Part shown: positions 16,507 to 25,600 of the stretch, piece after piece | Numbering within the stretch: position 1 is the first letter of the stretch | Layout of the letters: the number at the start of each line of letters is the position of its first letter | Assembly: GCA_035630295.1 (NCBI GenBank) | Contig: DASQKY010000020.1 | Location: 1 to 64,000, forward strand | From: Acidimicrobiales bacterium | GTDB taxonomy: Bacteria > Actinomycetota > Acidimicrobiia > Acidimicrobiales > Iamiaceae | Reading direction: 5' to 3' | DNA: 64,000 bases | The notes under the pieces: generated by a model | Databases searched by the model: none | What the model saw: the letters and a program-made list of their open reading frames with translations, nothing else | Told to the model about the DNA's origin: nothing | Program-made: the position numbers and the translations under genes

Positions 16507-18117
16507 GTGAAACCGGACCCCGCACACCTGCAGGTGGTCATCTCCCGCCTGACCGGGGTGGCCGAGGAGATGGGGGCGGTCCTGCGCCGGGGCGCGTTCA
16601 GCCCCAACATCAAGGAGCGGGCCGACTGCTCGGCCGCTCTGTTCACCGCCGATGGCACCCTGCTGGTGCAGGCCGAGCACATCCCGGTGCACCTGGGGTC
16701 GATGCCGGCGTCGGTGCGGGCGGCCATCGCCGCCGCGGGCCCCGACCCCGAGCCCGGGGTGCAGGTGGTGGTCAACGACCCGTTCGCCGGCGGGACGCAC
16801 CTCAACGACGTGACCCTGGTGGCGCCGTGCCACACGCCGGAGGGCCGGTTGGTGGGCTGGGTGGCCAACCGGGCCCACCACGCCGATGTGGGCGGGGCGG
16901 CGCCGGGGTCGCTGCCCGCCGATGCCACCGAGATCCAGCAGGAGGGCCTACGCCTCCCGCCGGTGCGGTTCACGCCCGAGGTGCGGGAGGTGCTGGTGGC
17001 CTCGTCCCGCACGCCGGACGAGCGCCGGGGCGACATCGACGCCCAGGTGGGGGCGAACGTGGTCGGCGTGGCCCGCTTGGCCGAGCTGGCCGACGAGCCG
17101 CTGGACGAGGTGGTGGCCTACGGCGAGCGCCGGGTGCGGACCGCCCTCGCCGCCCTCCCCGACGGGGAGTGGACGGCGTCCGACGTCCTCGACTCCTTCG
17201 GCTCGGCGCCCGACCAGCGCGAGCCCACGACCATCGTGGTGACCGTGCGCATCGCCGGCGATCACGTCACGTTCGACTTCACCGGCAGCGACCCCCAGCG
17301 CCGAGGCAACGTCAACGCGGTGGAGGCGGTGACGGTGAGCGCCGCGGTGTTCGCCCTGCGCTCGGTGCTGGACCCGTCGGTGCCGGCCAACGGTGGCGGG
17401 CTCCGGGCGGTGGAGGTCGTCGCCCCGCCGGGCACCGTGGTGGCGGCCCGCTTCCCGGCCGCGGTGGGCGCCGGCAACGTGGAGGTCAGCCAGCGGGTGG
17501 CGGATGTGTGCCTGGCCGCCCTGGCCGGCGCCGCCCCCGACCGGGTGGGCGCCGCCTCCCAGGGCACCATGAACAACGTCCTCATCGGCGGCGACGGCTG
17601 GGTGTACTACGAGACCATCGCCGGAGGCCAGGGCGCCCGCCCCGCCCACCCCGGCCAGTCGGCGATCCACACCGGCATGACCAACACACGTCAAGTTGAC
17701 TACCAAGGCGCCCTACCCGTCCCCGGCCAATCCGGAATTCACACGGGTATGACGAACACGAGGAACACTCCGACGGAAGCCCTGGAGCGGGCGTTCCCCC
17801 TGCGGGTTCTCCGCTATCGCCTGCGCCAGGGGAGCGGCGGAGCTGGCTCGGCGCGGGGTGGTGACGGCATCGAGCGAGACCTGGAGGTCCTCGAGGACGT
17901 GACCGTGAGTCTCATCACTGAGCGCCGGACGTCCCAGCCCCCGGGCCTCGCCGGTGGCGCCCCCGGCGCCAGCGGTGAGAACTGGCTCCTTCCAGGAGGC
18001 GACGAGGACCGAGCCGAACCCCTCCCCGACAAGTGCACCTTGCGCCTCAGCGCCGGCGACGTCTTGAGAATGCTCACCCCCGGCGGCGGCGGCTGGGGTC
18101 ACCTCGGGAACACGTGA
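16507..18117 (+). CDS. hyuB: Hydantoinase/oxoprolinase subunit B (HyuB) with rebuilt C-terminus
   Basis: This 536-aa protein with a GTG start is the partner of HyuA. Family marks include RRGAFSPNIKERADCSAALF, HIPVHLGSMP, NDPFAGGTHLNDV, NRAHHADVGG and the C-terminal MTNTRNTP...GGDGIERDLE...DKCTLRL block. The sequence is odd at residues 383-419. GQSAIHTGMTNTR is followed by an 11-residue spacer and then GQSGIHTGMTNTR, a 24-residue in-frame extra segment in which the two copies differ at many synonymous sites. From about base 17692 the codon use is less biased. A second, decayed copy of the same 3' end lies downstream at 18979-19323. The 3' third was probably supplied by an insertion that also brought in vapBC. 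Whether the enzyme still works is unknown. Confidence 0.86.
   Translation: MKPDPAHLQVVISRLTGVAEEMGAVLRRGAFSPNIKERADCSAALFTADGTLLVQAEHIPVHLGSMPASVRAAIAAAGPDPEPGVQVVVNDPFAGGTHLNDVTLVAPCHTPEGRLVGWVANRAHHADVGGAAPGSLPADATEIQQEGLRLPPVRFTPEVREVLVASSRTPDERRGDIDAQVGANVVGVARLAELADEPLDEVVAYGERRVRTALAALPDGEWTASDVLDSFGSAPDQREPTTIVVTVRIAGDHVTFDFTGSDPQRRGNVNAVEAVTVSAAVFALRSVLDPSVPANGGGLRAVEVVAPPGTVVAARFPAAVGAGNVEVSQRVADVCLAALAGAAPDRVGAASQGTMNNVLIGGDGWVYYETIAGGQGARPAHPGQSAIHTGMTNTRQVDYQGALPVPGQSGIHTGMTNTRNTPTEALERAFPLRVLRYRLRQGSGGAGSARGGDGIERDLEVLEDVTVSLITERRTSQPPGLAGGAPGASGENWLLPGGDEDRAEPLPDKCTLRLSAGDVLRMLTPGGGGWGHLGNT
17653..17763 (+). repeat. Imperfect direct repeat inside hyuB (insertion boundary)
   Basis: Two 39-bp copies (17653-17691 and 17725-17763) encode almost the same 13 residues, differing only Ala/Gly, but use many different codons (for example GGCATGACCAACACA against GGTATGACGAACACG). 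The divergence means the repeat joins two different hyuB alleles and is not a fresh slippage duplication. Confidence 0.75.
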
Positions 18118-18191
18118 TGTCCACGGGCGCCGTCAACCATGTGATGTGGATGCCCGATCGATCTCGACCGTGGGGCTCGGGAGGGCCTATC

Positions 18192-18215
18192 CCGACGATG
18201 GCATGGCATCGTCGG
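18192..18215. terminator. Inverted repeat between hyuB and vapBC
   Basis: CCGACGATG and CATCGTCGG pair over 9 bp with a 6-nt loop, 75 nt after the hyuB stop. It could end the hyuB transcript or be an operator near the toxin-antitoxin unit. Confidence 0.45.
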
Positions 18216-18314
18216 CTGAGGCGAGGACCCGATCGTGCATCGTCGGACCTGGCTTGACGACGTCGAGGTGTGAGGTTGCCGCGGTCAAGGGGATGCGCGG
18301 GGGGCTTGCCTCTA

Positions 18315-18343
18315 TTCGCACTTTGAGATATTTGTGCTAGCAT
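18315..18343 (+). promoter_or_regulatory. Candidate promoter of vapBC, possibly leaderless
   Basis: A -35-like TTCGCA and a -10-like TAGCAT are separated by exactly 17 nt in an unusually AT-rich stretch. The -10 ends 8 nt before the vapB ATG and no Shine-Dalgarno sequence is visible, so transcription would start at or next to the initiation codon. Confidence 0.5.
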
Positions 18344-18351
18344 TCTGCGAC

Positions 18352-18573
18352 ATGAAGACGCTCTACCTTCGGAACGTGCCGGACGAGGTCGGTGAGCGCC
18401 TCGAACGCTTGGCGGCGCGAGAGGGGATGTCGGTCTCCGCCTTCGCCACCCGGGAGCTGGCGATGATCGCCCGTCGGGAGGGCAATCCCGCGCTTCTGGC
18501 TGATCTTCCTGACCTCGGGGCCGAGGCGGCGGCCATCGTGGGCGATGTCGAGGCTGGGCGCCGCGAGCGGTGA
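18352..18573 (+). CDS. vapB: VapB/FitA-like antitoxin
   Basis: This 73-aa protein has a ribbon-helix-helix N-terminus (KTLYLRNVPDEVGERLERLA, then REGMSVSAFATREL), as in FitA/VapB-type antitoxins that bind operator DNA. A C-terminal toxin-neutralising tail follows (about residues 45-73). Its stop overlaps the vapC start by 4 nt, the usual antitoxin-toxin arrangement. The ATG at 18352 is preferred over an in-frame GTG at 18334 because the latter falls inside the candidate promoter. A relic of a similar gene is at 20797. Confidence 0.88.
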   Translation: MKTLYLRNVPDEVGERLERLAAREGMSVSAFATRELAMIARREGNPALLADLPDLGAEAAAIVGDVEAGRRER

Positions 18574-18953
18574 TCGTCATCGATGCTTCGGCGGCGATCC
18601 TCGGTCTGCTCAACGACGGCGAGGCGCGGTCGGCGCTCCGAGAAGGTGCGGTGGCCTGTCCTCACCTGGCCGACTCCGAGGTGGCGCATGCGCTGCGGTC
18701 CCAGGTGTTGCGAGGCGATCTCGAGGCCGACGATGCCTGGCGAGCCATCGACACCTGGGGGCGCCTCGGCATAGAGCGCATCGGCGTGCAGGGCCTGCTC
18801 CCCCGGATCTGGGAGCTTCGTGGCAACGTGAGCGCCTACGACGCCACCTACGTGGCGGTAGCCGAGGCACTGCAGGCTTCCCTGGTCACGGCCGATGGGC
18901 GCCTCGCTCGGGCGCCCGGGCCACGGTGCTCGATCACGGTGCTTCCCCGCTGA
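18570..18953 (+). CDS. vapC: VapC-type PIN-domain toxin (ribonuclease)
   Basis: This 127-aa PIN-domain protein has the acidic residues D5 (MIVIDASAAI), E37 (LADSEVAHAL), D91 (AYDATYVAVAEAL) and D109 (LVTADGRLA), so the Mg2+-dependent RNase site is intact. VapC toxins cut tRNA or rRNA when VapB is degraded. The target here is unknown. Translation is coupled to vapB through the GTGA overlap. The unit sits between two hyuB 3' ends, which implies that it arrived with the insertion. Confidence 0.9.
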   Translation: MIVIDASAAILGLLNDGEARSALREGAVACPHLADSEVAHALRSQVLRGDLEADDAWRAIDTWGRLGIERIGVQGLLPRIWELRGNVSAYDATYVAVAEALQASLVTADGRLARAPGPRCSITVLPR

Positions 18954-18978
18954 GCGATCGGGTGTTTTGAGCTGCTCG

Positions 18979-19323
18979 ACGAACACCCGCAACACGCCCA
19001 TCGGGGCGCTGGAGCGCTCGTTCCCGCTGCGGGTCCGCCGCCATCGGATCCGGCCGGACAGCGGGCGAGCCGGGAGCGTCCGAGGCGGCGACGGCATCGA
19101 GCGAGACCTGGAGATGCTGGAAGACGTCACCGTGGCCTCATCACCGAACGCCGGGACTCCCAACCCTGGGGCTCGCCAGCGGCGCCCCGGCGCAGCTGGC
19201 GAGAACTGGCTCCTACGAGGCGGCCACGAGTCCGAGGCGGGGCCGTTGCCCGACAAGTGCACCCTCCGCCTGAATGCCGGCGACGTCCTACGAATGCTGA
19301 CCCCGGACGGCGGCGGCTGGGGA
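18979..19323 (+). pseudogene. Decayed second copy of the hyuB 3' end
   Basis: There is no start codon. The translated remnants TNTRNTPIGALERSFPLRV, GGDGIERDLEMLEDVTV, GENWLLRGG and DKCTLRLNAGDVLRMLTP match hyuB residues 416-530 closely. The middle part, after EDVTV, needs more than one frame change to keep following hyuB (LITERR and the Gly/Ala-rich stretch fall in other frames). It is therefore a non-functional remnant. It probably represents the original or another hyuB 3' end pushed downstream by the vapBC-bearing insertion. Confidence 0.82.
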
Positions 19324-19364
19324 AGGCCACAGAGCAGCCGTTCGGCGTCCTGGCGGCTTGCGGA

Positions 19365-20000
19365 TCAGAGGTCGTCGATGTAGTTCTGCTCGACTTGGGC
19401 GTTGACGATGGGCACCAGTGCGGGGTCGCCGCCGAGGGCGTCGACGACCTGGTCGACCATGAGAGACGTCCCGTCGACGTTCCAGCTGTCGGGGTCCCAG
19501 GCTCGGGAGCGGATCATGGACTTCCCGCAGTGGAAGAAGCACTCCTCGACCCTCACCTCGGTGCACAACAGCGAAGGCTTGCCGCGTGCGCTGAGCTGTT
19601 CGAGCAGCGCCGGGTCGTTGTCGAGGGCGGCGGCGCCGTTGACCCGGAGCGTCTCGCGTTGGCCGGGTACGACGAAGACCAGCCCGATTCGGCCGGTGGC
19701 CAAGATGTTGTGGGGGCCGAACGCTAGGTTGTTGCCCTTGCGTTCGGGGATCAGCAGCGATCCCTGATCGGTGACGTGGACGAACCCGGGGGCGTCCCCC
19801 TTGGGTGAGACATCGACGCCACCGTCGCGGTCGACGGTGCCGACGAACACGAGCGGTGATCGGGCGATGAACGAGGCGGCCGACGCATCGACTCGATCGC
19901 TGATCTTGGCCAGCACGAAACCAGGCGGCTCGCCGAGGATCGCGGTGACCTCGGCCTCGGTGGTGAGCCGGAACGGGTTCGGGTTCGTTGCCACGGCCAC
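19365..20000 (-). CDS. Pyridoxamine 5'-phosphate oxidase-like flavin-binding protein
   Basis: This 211-aa protein with a GTG start has a split-barrel flavin-binding fold. Visible elements are FVGTVDRDGGVDVSPKGDAPGF, the LLIPERKGNNLAFGPHNIL strand-turn and the FFHCGKSMIRSRAWDPDSW block, a combination seen in the MSMEG_1061-type FMN-dependent subfamily. Such proteins often bind FMN or F420, and the substrate is unknown. It lies 66 bp downstream of the WYL regulator on the same strand, so they probably form one transcription unit. Confidence 0.85.
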   Translation of the reverse strand: MAVATNPNPFRLTTEAEVTAILGEPPGFVLAKISDRVDASAASFIARSPLVFVGTVDRDGGVDVSPKGDAPGFVHVTDQGSLLIPERKGNNLAFGPHNILATGRIGLVFVVPGQRETLRVNGAAALDNDPALLEQLSARGKPSLLCTEVRVEECFFHCGKSMIRSRAWDPDSWNVDGTSLMVDQVVDALGGDPALVPIVNAQVEQNYIDDL

Positions 20001-20066
20001 ACCGTGGGCTGGCCCGACGACAACATGGTGTCGGTGTTTACGAAGAACCCTCCGACTCGGCGGGGA

Positions 20067-20765
20067 TCAGCCCCCGAGGATCCCTCGCCCGACCAGCTCG
20101 GTCAGCTCGATGGTGGCGGGATCGAGGCCCCGATTGGGCACGACCTCGTCGGTCATCACCGCATCGGTGATCCGGTCGAGGCGGAACGACCGTGGCTCTT
20201 GCCGCAACCGGCACCACGCCCACAGGTACCAGTGCGGCCGGACGCCCAACACCGCAACGGGCTCGACCGCTCGCGCCGAGACCTCGCCAGCCTTGTCACG
20301 GTAGGTGATGTCGAGGACCTGCCGCGCCACGATCGCTCGTTCGACGGCCGCCGAGGGGCGGCTATGGCCGTCAGCGCCATCGAACACCCGGACGCGTGAC
20401 GCCAGCTCACGCACGCCTTCCGCGTCGACCTCACCCAGCACGGCCAGGATCTTCTGCAGTGCCGTTCGACCCGCGTGGGTGAACGGCGCCGCCGTGTCGG
20501 CCGCCAACGCCGTGGCGACCGCCGCCACCTCGGCCGCTGAGAGGTTCAAGGGCGGCAGGGTGTGCTGGACATCGATCGCGTACCCGCCACGACGGCCAGG
20601 GGTGGCGTAGATCGGGACCCCCGCCTGCTGAAGCGCCGACAGGTCCCTCTCGATCGTTCGGCTGCTGACCTCGAACCTCTCGGCGAACCACTTCGCGCTT
20701 CGCCACCGTGGGGCGACCGCACGCAGCTCCTCCACCAACGCGTACAACCTGTCGGTCCGGTTCAC
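20067..20765 (-). CDS. YafY-type transcriptional regulator (HTH plus WYL domain)
   Basis: This 232-aa protein has an N-terminal DeoR/HTH_11-type winged helix (residues 1-60, with RFEVSSRTIERDLSALQQAGVPI), then a helical linker, then a WYL domain (about residues 130-232) containing HWYLWAWCR and SFRLDRI. WYL domains sense ligands, in some phage-defence islands nucleic-acid-type ones. The GTG at 20765 gives VNRTDRLYALVEELRA, the normal family start. It is presumably the regulator of the adjacent flavin-binding gene, but its place in an island with toxin-antitoxin and STAND genes makes a wider role possible. Confidence 0.87.
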   Translation of the reverse strand: MNRTDRLYALVEELRAVAPRWRSAKWFAERFEVSSRTIERDLSALQQAGVPIYATPGRRGGYAIDVQHTLPPLNLSAAEVAAVATALAADTAAPFTHAGRTALQKILAVLGEVDAEGVRELASRVRVFDGADGHSRPSAAVERAIVARQVLDITYRDKAGEVSARAVEPVAVLGVRPHWYLWAWCRLRQEPRSFRLDRITDAVMTDEVVPNRGLDPATIELTELVGRGILGG

Positions 20766-20796
20766 CACGCAAGACTGGGTCCTCTTCACCCGCAGC

Positions 20797-20924
20797 GACA
20801 ACTACCTGCGGATGGCGCCGGACGACGTCGGTGAGCGGTTCGAGCGCGTGGCCGCCCGTGAGGGGATGTCGATCCATGCGTTCTCGACCCGAGAGCTGCG
20901 GTGATCGTCGTCGACATTTCCTGA
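20797..20924 (+). pseudogene. Relic of a second vapBC unit
   Basis: The frame from 20797 reads NYLRMAPDDVGERFERVAA then REGMSIHAFSTREL, nearly the same as vapB residues 4-40. It then jumps straight to the final Arg and stop. The overlapping GTG at 20901 starts a vapC-like MIVVDIS but stops after seven codons. The C-terminal third of vapB and nearly all of vapC are deleted. It has no start codon of its own. Confidence 0.78.
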
Positions 20925-20941
20925 GGGTGAAGGTCCCCAGC

Positions 20942-20990
20942 GGCAGCAGCCTCGGCTGCCCGCCCCGCCGAACGTGGGCCGTTACGGCCC
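20942..20990. terminator. Two hairpins at the 3' end of the membrane-anchored gene
   Basis: GGGCCG-TTA-CGGCCC (20976-20990) has the minus-strand TAA stop in its loop. GGCAGC/GCTGCC (20942-20960, 7-nt loop) follows in the minus-strand direction. They are likely to end transcription of the gene at 20982-22088. Confidence 0.5.
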
Positions 20991-22088
20991 TGAGGAGAAG
21001 CCGTCGTCGCTCGGCAGGTCACGGACGATCGGCCGGTCGAACATGGCCAGCAGGACGTTCACATCGCAGAGGGTGCATCCCGCAACGGGCTCTTCGTGAA
21101 CCCTGAGACGGCGCCTGGTGAGCTGCCAGAGCGGGGGCAGCGCGGCCACCGCCCGGATCTCGACTCGCCCGGCCCGTCGCTCCACGGTGACGCGGCCGCC
21201 CGGTCGGCGCCACGTGGGCAGGCGGACGTAGTGGGTCGAGGAGTCGGTGTGGTGGACGACGTGCCACCCGAGCTCTGCCGCCCACTGCGCTGCCGGTTCA
21301 TGGAACGAGCCGTCGAATCGAAAGCTGGCGAGGCGCGGCCGCTTGGTGCTCGCCCTGAGCTCTTCGAGGGCATCTGCCGGACTGAGTGGCTCGTCCAGTG
21401 GGATTTTGCCGCGCAGGTCGAGTGGGAACCGCGAGCGATCGACGTCCATCCGCTCGATCAGGTCGACCAGTGCACGCTGGAGTCGGACGGCACGATCCTG
21501 ACGCGAGGGGTCGCGCAGATCGGCCACCTGTAGGGCGTCGACCTTGTCGGAGAAAAGCGGTTCATCCGCCACTCGACGGAGGAAGGTGCCGTATCCGATG
21601 CAGGTCCAGCGGTCGGCCTGCTGATCGACGATCATCAGCTCACCGATCGCCCGCTGGTCCGACCGCCAGGTCCGGAGCGGGCGGGACAGGTCAGAGCCGT
21701 CGCTGGCGAACGCAGACGCGATCTCCTGGCGGAGGCGGACCAGCTCGAGGTCCTGCTGCGCGTCGTCAACCTTCAGGAACTGGATCCGCTGGCGGATGAT
21801 CTCGTTCCAGCCCAGGTACTGGCTGACGAGCCACTGCGTGCTCCGGACGGCGTACTCCCTTTCGCTGGACAGGTACTCGTCCATGAACCCCTTGACACAG
21901 ATGTTGTAGAGCCGGCTCTGCAGGTCGAAGGCGGCGCTGGCGAGCGGCTCGCGGTAGGTGTCGAGGATGTCCTGGAGCCGGTCGCGGCGCTTGTCGCGAC
22001 GCTCCCGCCACGCCTGGAGATAGCTCGTCCCGAGCGATGCCAGCGAACCGACCACGGCCGAGATCACGAGCGTCATCACCGGCGACAT
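20982..22088 (-). CDS. Membrane-anchored protein of unknown function, divergent partner of the STAND-HAD operon
   Basis: This 368-aa protein has one N-terminal membrane helix (residues about 5-24), then a basic, helical region (WRERRDKRRDRLQDILDTYR, then PLASAAFDLQSRLYNI) and a mixed cytoplasmic domain to the end. No enzyme motif is visible. A CxxC (GCTLCDVN) lies near residue 340. Codon use is less GC3-biased than in the housekeeping neighbours. It is transcribed divergently from the small membrane gene and STAND-HAD gene, sharing a 158-bp intergenic region. Its coupling to the same defence-like locus is inferred from position only. Confidence 0.75.
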   Translation of the reverse strand: MSPVMTLVISAVVGSLASLGTSYLQAWRERRDKRRDRLQDILDTYREPLASAAFDLQSRLYNICVKGFMDEYLSSEREYAVRSTQWLVSQYLGWNEIIRQRIQFLKVDDAQQDLELVRLRQEIASAFASDGSDLSRPLRTWRSDQRAIGELMIVDQQADRWTCIGYGTFLRRVADEPLFSDKVDALQVADLRDPSRQDRAVRLQRALVDLIERMDVDRSRFPLDLRGKIPLDEPLSPADALEELRASTKRPRLASFRFDGSFHEPAAQWAAELGWHVVHHTDSSTHYVRLPTWRRPGGRVTVERRAGRVEIRAVAALPPLWQLTRRRLRVHEEPVAGCTLCDVNVLLAMFDRPIVRDLPSDDGFSSGP

Positions 22089-22246
22089 CCGACCACCCCT
22101 TCCGAACCGACGTGGACATTAGGGCGTCCACCGCTGTCACGGCAGGAGGTGACCGCTCCGGGCTGGGTACTGTGGGCCATCGCACGGGTCGTCATGTCAG
22201 GCTCGCTCGGCCCGTGCGGGTGCCACGGAGGGAACGGGGAGGTTCG

Positions 22247-22687
22247 ATGCTTGCTGCGGGCATTTCCTGGCCGGACTGGATCTCCGCGGTCGGCACGGTC
22301 GGCGCGTTGGTCTCGACGCTGTACTTGGTCCGGCGAGACCGTCGAGAGGCCATGCGCCAGGAGGTGGAGGAGCAAGCCCGACAGGTCTCGGCCTGGTACG
22401 AGATGAAGGCCCCTGCTCACGGCACGGTCGCCGTGATCGTGGGTCACGTGGTGAACAGGTCTATCGACCCCGTGTTCAACGTCGCGGTTCGTGGAGCACG
22501 CTCGGATGCAGAGCCGGACTGGTCGGCATCGGTTCTCGTGCCCGCCGGAGAGGTCGAGTTCAAGATCCACGGTGTGCCCGTCACCGAGCTCGATGCCGAG
22601 CTGCACGCCCACCTGACCTTCACCGACGCCCGTGGCGTCAGCTGGGCCCGTGGTGGTGCCGATCTCCGACGGGTGGCCAGCACGTGA
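22247..22687 (+). CDS. Small membrane-anchored protein, first gene of the STAND-HAD operon
   Basis: This 146-aa protein has an N-terminal helix (residues about 8-27, WISAVGTVGALVSTLYLVRR), a charged juxtamembrane stretch (RRDRREAMRQEVEEQARQ), and a C-terminal domain of about 100 residues whose alternation of hydrophobic residues suggests a beta-sandwich. A GGGGAGG ribosome-binding site precedes the ATG at 22247. The stop overlaps the next start by 4 nt (GTGA), so its product is made together with the STAND protein and may tether or regulate it. No family recognised. Confidence 0.78.
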   Translation: MLAAGISWPDWISAVGTVGALVSTLYLVRRDRREAMRQEVEEQARQVSAWYEMKAPAHGTVAVIVGHVVNRSIDPVFNVAVRGARSDAEPDWSASVLVPAGEVEFKIHGVPVTELDAELHAHLTFTDARGVSWARGGADLRRVAST

Positions 22688-25600
22688 CGACCGAGACCCC
22701 CGGCGCATCGCGGTACTACTTCGCGGGTCTCGAACGGTTGATACGAGCACGGTCGGATGCCTTCGTCGGCCGGGAGGCGCTGCTCAGATCGCTCATCTCG
22801 CTCGCGAGCACCGAGGGAGATGGTGGGGTCCGGGTCATCACCGGTCCACCGGGCTCGGGCAAGACGTCCCTCCTGTGCCGGCTCATCCACGAGCTCGACA
22901 CGGCCCGACCCGTCCACCACATCGTCGGCCGCGACTCCGGCCGGGACAAGCCGCGCTTGATCCTTCAGTCGTTGGTCGGGCAGATCGTGGTCAAGTACGG
23001 CTTCCCGCTGGCCGTCGCCGACGACGTCGACGTCCTGGCGAGAGACCTGTCGAACCTCCTGGTGGAGATCGACCGCCGAGGCGAACGCGAGGTGCTCGTC
23101 GTCGACGGGCTCGATGAGATCGACATCGTTCCGCTCCAGCGCGTCCTCTCACTGCTGCCTGCTCCACCCCCGCCATCGACGAGGGTCTTCCTGTCGGTGC
23201 GGGACGGAACGATCGAAGGCGAGATCATCACCGCTCTCGACGCCCGACGGATCTCGCTGAAGCCGCTGGACCTGTCCGAGACCGTGCGCTACGCGAAGAC
23301 CACGGGGTCCTCGATCAGCTTCGAGCGGTTGTCCGACCTGCACGAGAGCGCGGAGGGGAACCCTCTGGTGCTCAAGCTGCTGCTCGCGAACTCGGTGGAC
23401 CGAGATCCGGCGATAGGACCGTCCGCCGGCACCGACCCGATGGCATCGGCGATCAAGCGGGTCGTCGATCGGGCGAGCGAGCAGGTCGGAGCGGCGGTGA
23501 CCGCCGACGTGCTCGGAGCGATCCACGTCGCGGCTGGTGAGATCGATCGTCGCGACCTCCGAGAGATCCTCGAGGAGGTGTCGAGCCACGACCTGCATCG
23601 GGCGCTGGAGGCGGTGGAGGAGCTCCTGGACCACGATGCGGTGCGCCTCGCGTTCTTCCACAAGTCGGTGCACGACTACCTGCGAGATCACTTCACCCGT
23701 CGGGAGGTCCGCCGGTTCCACGAGCTCATCGTCGACTGGCTGAGCCAGGAGGCCCTGGACTCGGGCAGTCGGCGAAGCACGCTCATCAACCACCTGCTGC
23801 ACTGCGACCAGGTCGACTCGGCCATCCGCCTGCTGTCAGGCGCTGGACACGTCGACGCGCTGCGACGAGACTTGGGGGACGGACCAGCCTTCCAGGAGTG
23901 GCTGAACGACTGGGAGTTGGCTCGGGATCGGGTGCAGCTCGACGAGGTGGGACGCGAGACCATCGCTCGATCGTTGGTCGCGACCGCGAGCCGGTACTTC
24001 CAGTTCCTCCACGACAACGCGGTGTTCGCCCGACTCGGGCAGAACGGCGCGGCGGACGAGCTGGAGTGGTTGGGCACCAGCATCGTGGAGCCGCAGGAGG
24101 CGGCCCTGGTGCTGTTCCTCCGCGGTGCGATCCGCTACCACAACGGCGATCTCGAGGGCGCCGACGTGCTCTACGAGATGGCCCAGATCGAGGTCCTCCG
24201 AGCGGGCGAGGCCTCGGTGGCGTTCCGCATCCACCAGTTCCGCGGCCTGGCCGCGCAGTACTCCGGCCGGTTCGCTGATGCGCTCGGCCACTACGCCCAG
24301 TCACGCATCGAAGCCGAGCGGACCGGGCACCCGCTGTACCACGTCTTCTCCCACAGCTGCGCCGGGAACACGTTGACGATGCAGGCCCGCCCGGACGCTG
24401 CGTTGCTCGAACAGCAGCGGGCCCTGGATCTGCTCCGGGACCCTGCGACCGGGGTCCGCGAGGATCCCGATCTCCTCTCCGTCGAGCACTTCCAGACCAA
24501 CGTCGCAAGCGCCCTGACGCGGATCGCGGAATCGCACCTTGCGCTCGGCGATGTCCAGCAGGCGTCGTCGTTGCTGGCCGAGGCCGCATCGATCTACGAC
24601 GAACTTCCCTCGCGTGACCGGTACTTCCTGTACTTCGTCCAGGTGTCGGCCGAGGTGCAACTCCAGATCGCGGTGGGCGAAGGCCACGCCGTCCACGTCG
24701 ACGACACCCGCTCGATGGTCTGGGACGCGTTCGTCTTGTGCCGAACCTCGGCCCATCGCTCGCGATCGCTTCGGATCCTCGCCGGCTGTGACCTGCTCGA
24801 CGGCAACACCAGCGGGGCCGAGGCGCTGGCGCGGCAGGCGCTCGACATGGTTCCCGAGCGCACCGCCCCGGTCGAACGGATGCGGGCGCTGTTGGTCCTG
24901 GCCGATGCCGTCGCCTCGGCCGACGAGGCGCAGGCCCTCCGTCGCGACGCCCGACAGCTCGGCATCGATCTCGGGATGGACGAGTCGGAGCTCGGGCTGG
25001 CCCGCGATCCGAGGATCTCCATCCCCGCCGACGCGAGCGGACCCCCCGCGCCTCACGCGGCGACCGCGTCCTCGATCGACGGCGCTCACGCCGGCACGGT
25101 CGACGGCCTGGTGATCCTCGACTGTGACGGTGTGTTGGTCGACAGTGAGCGGATCTCGATCGCCCATGCGAGGGAAGTGCTCGCGGATCTCGGTTGGGAG
25201 GTCAGCGATGAGGAGATCATCGACAGGTTCGTGGGGCGTTCCGACGAGTTCATGCGGGCGGCCGTCGTTGAGCGGCTCGGTCGACCCGTGCCCGACTGGG
25301 ACGTGCGCTACACCCGATCGCTGATCGAACGACTGAGCCGGGAGGTCCAACCGGTGGCGGGGGTCCTCGCGGCGATCGACGAGCTCGGCAGCGCACGGAT
25401 GTGCGTCGCGTCGAGCGGAACCCACCAGAAGCTGAAGGCGACCCTCGGTGCCGTTGGCTTGCTGCCGCGCTTCTCCGGTCGGATCTACTCCTCGCAAGAC
25501 GTCGCCGCCGGGAAGCCGGCTCCCGATCTGTTCCTGCACGCGGCTCAGGTCGAAGGCTTCGAGCCGTCGGCCTGCGTCGTCGTCGAAGACAGCCGCCCGG

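Noticed and set aside
17692-18978. Terminal inverted repeats of the vapBC-bearing segment (GTCAAGTTGAC at the left; GTCGAGCAGCTCAA read inward from the right)
   Set aside because: Only three or four leading bases match and no flanking target duplication or transposase is present, so a transposon is not supported.
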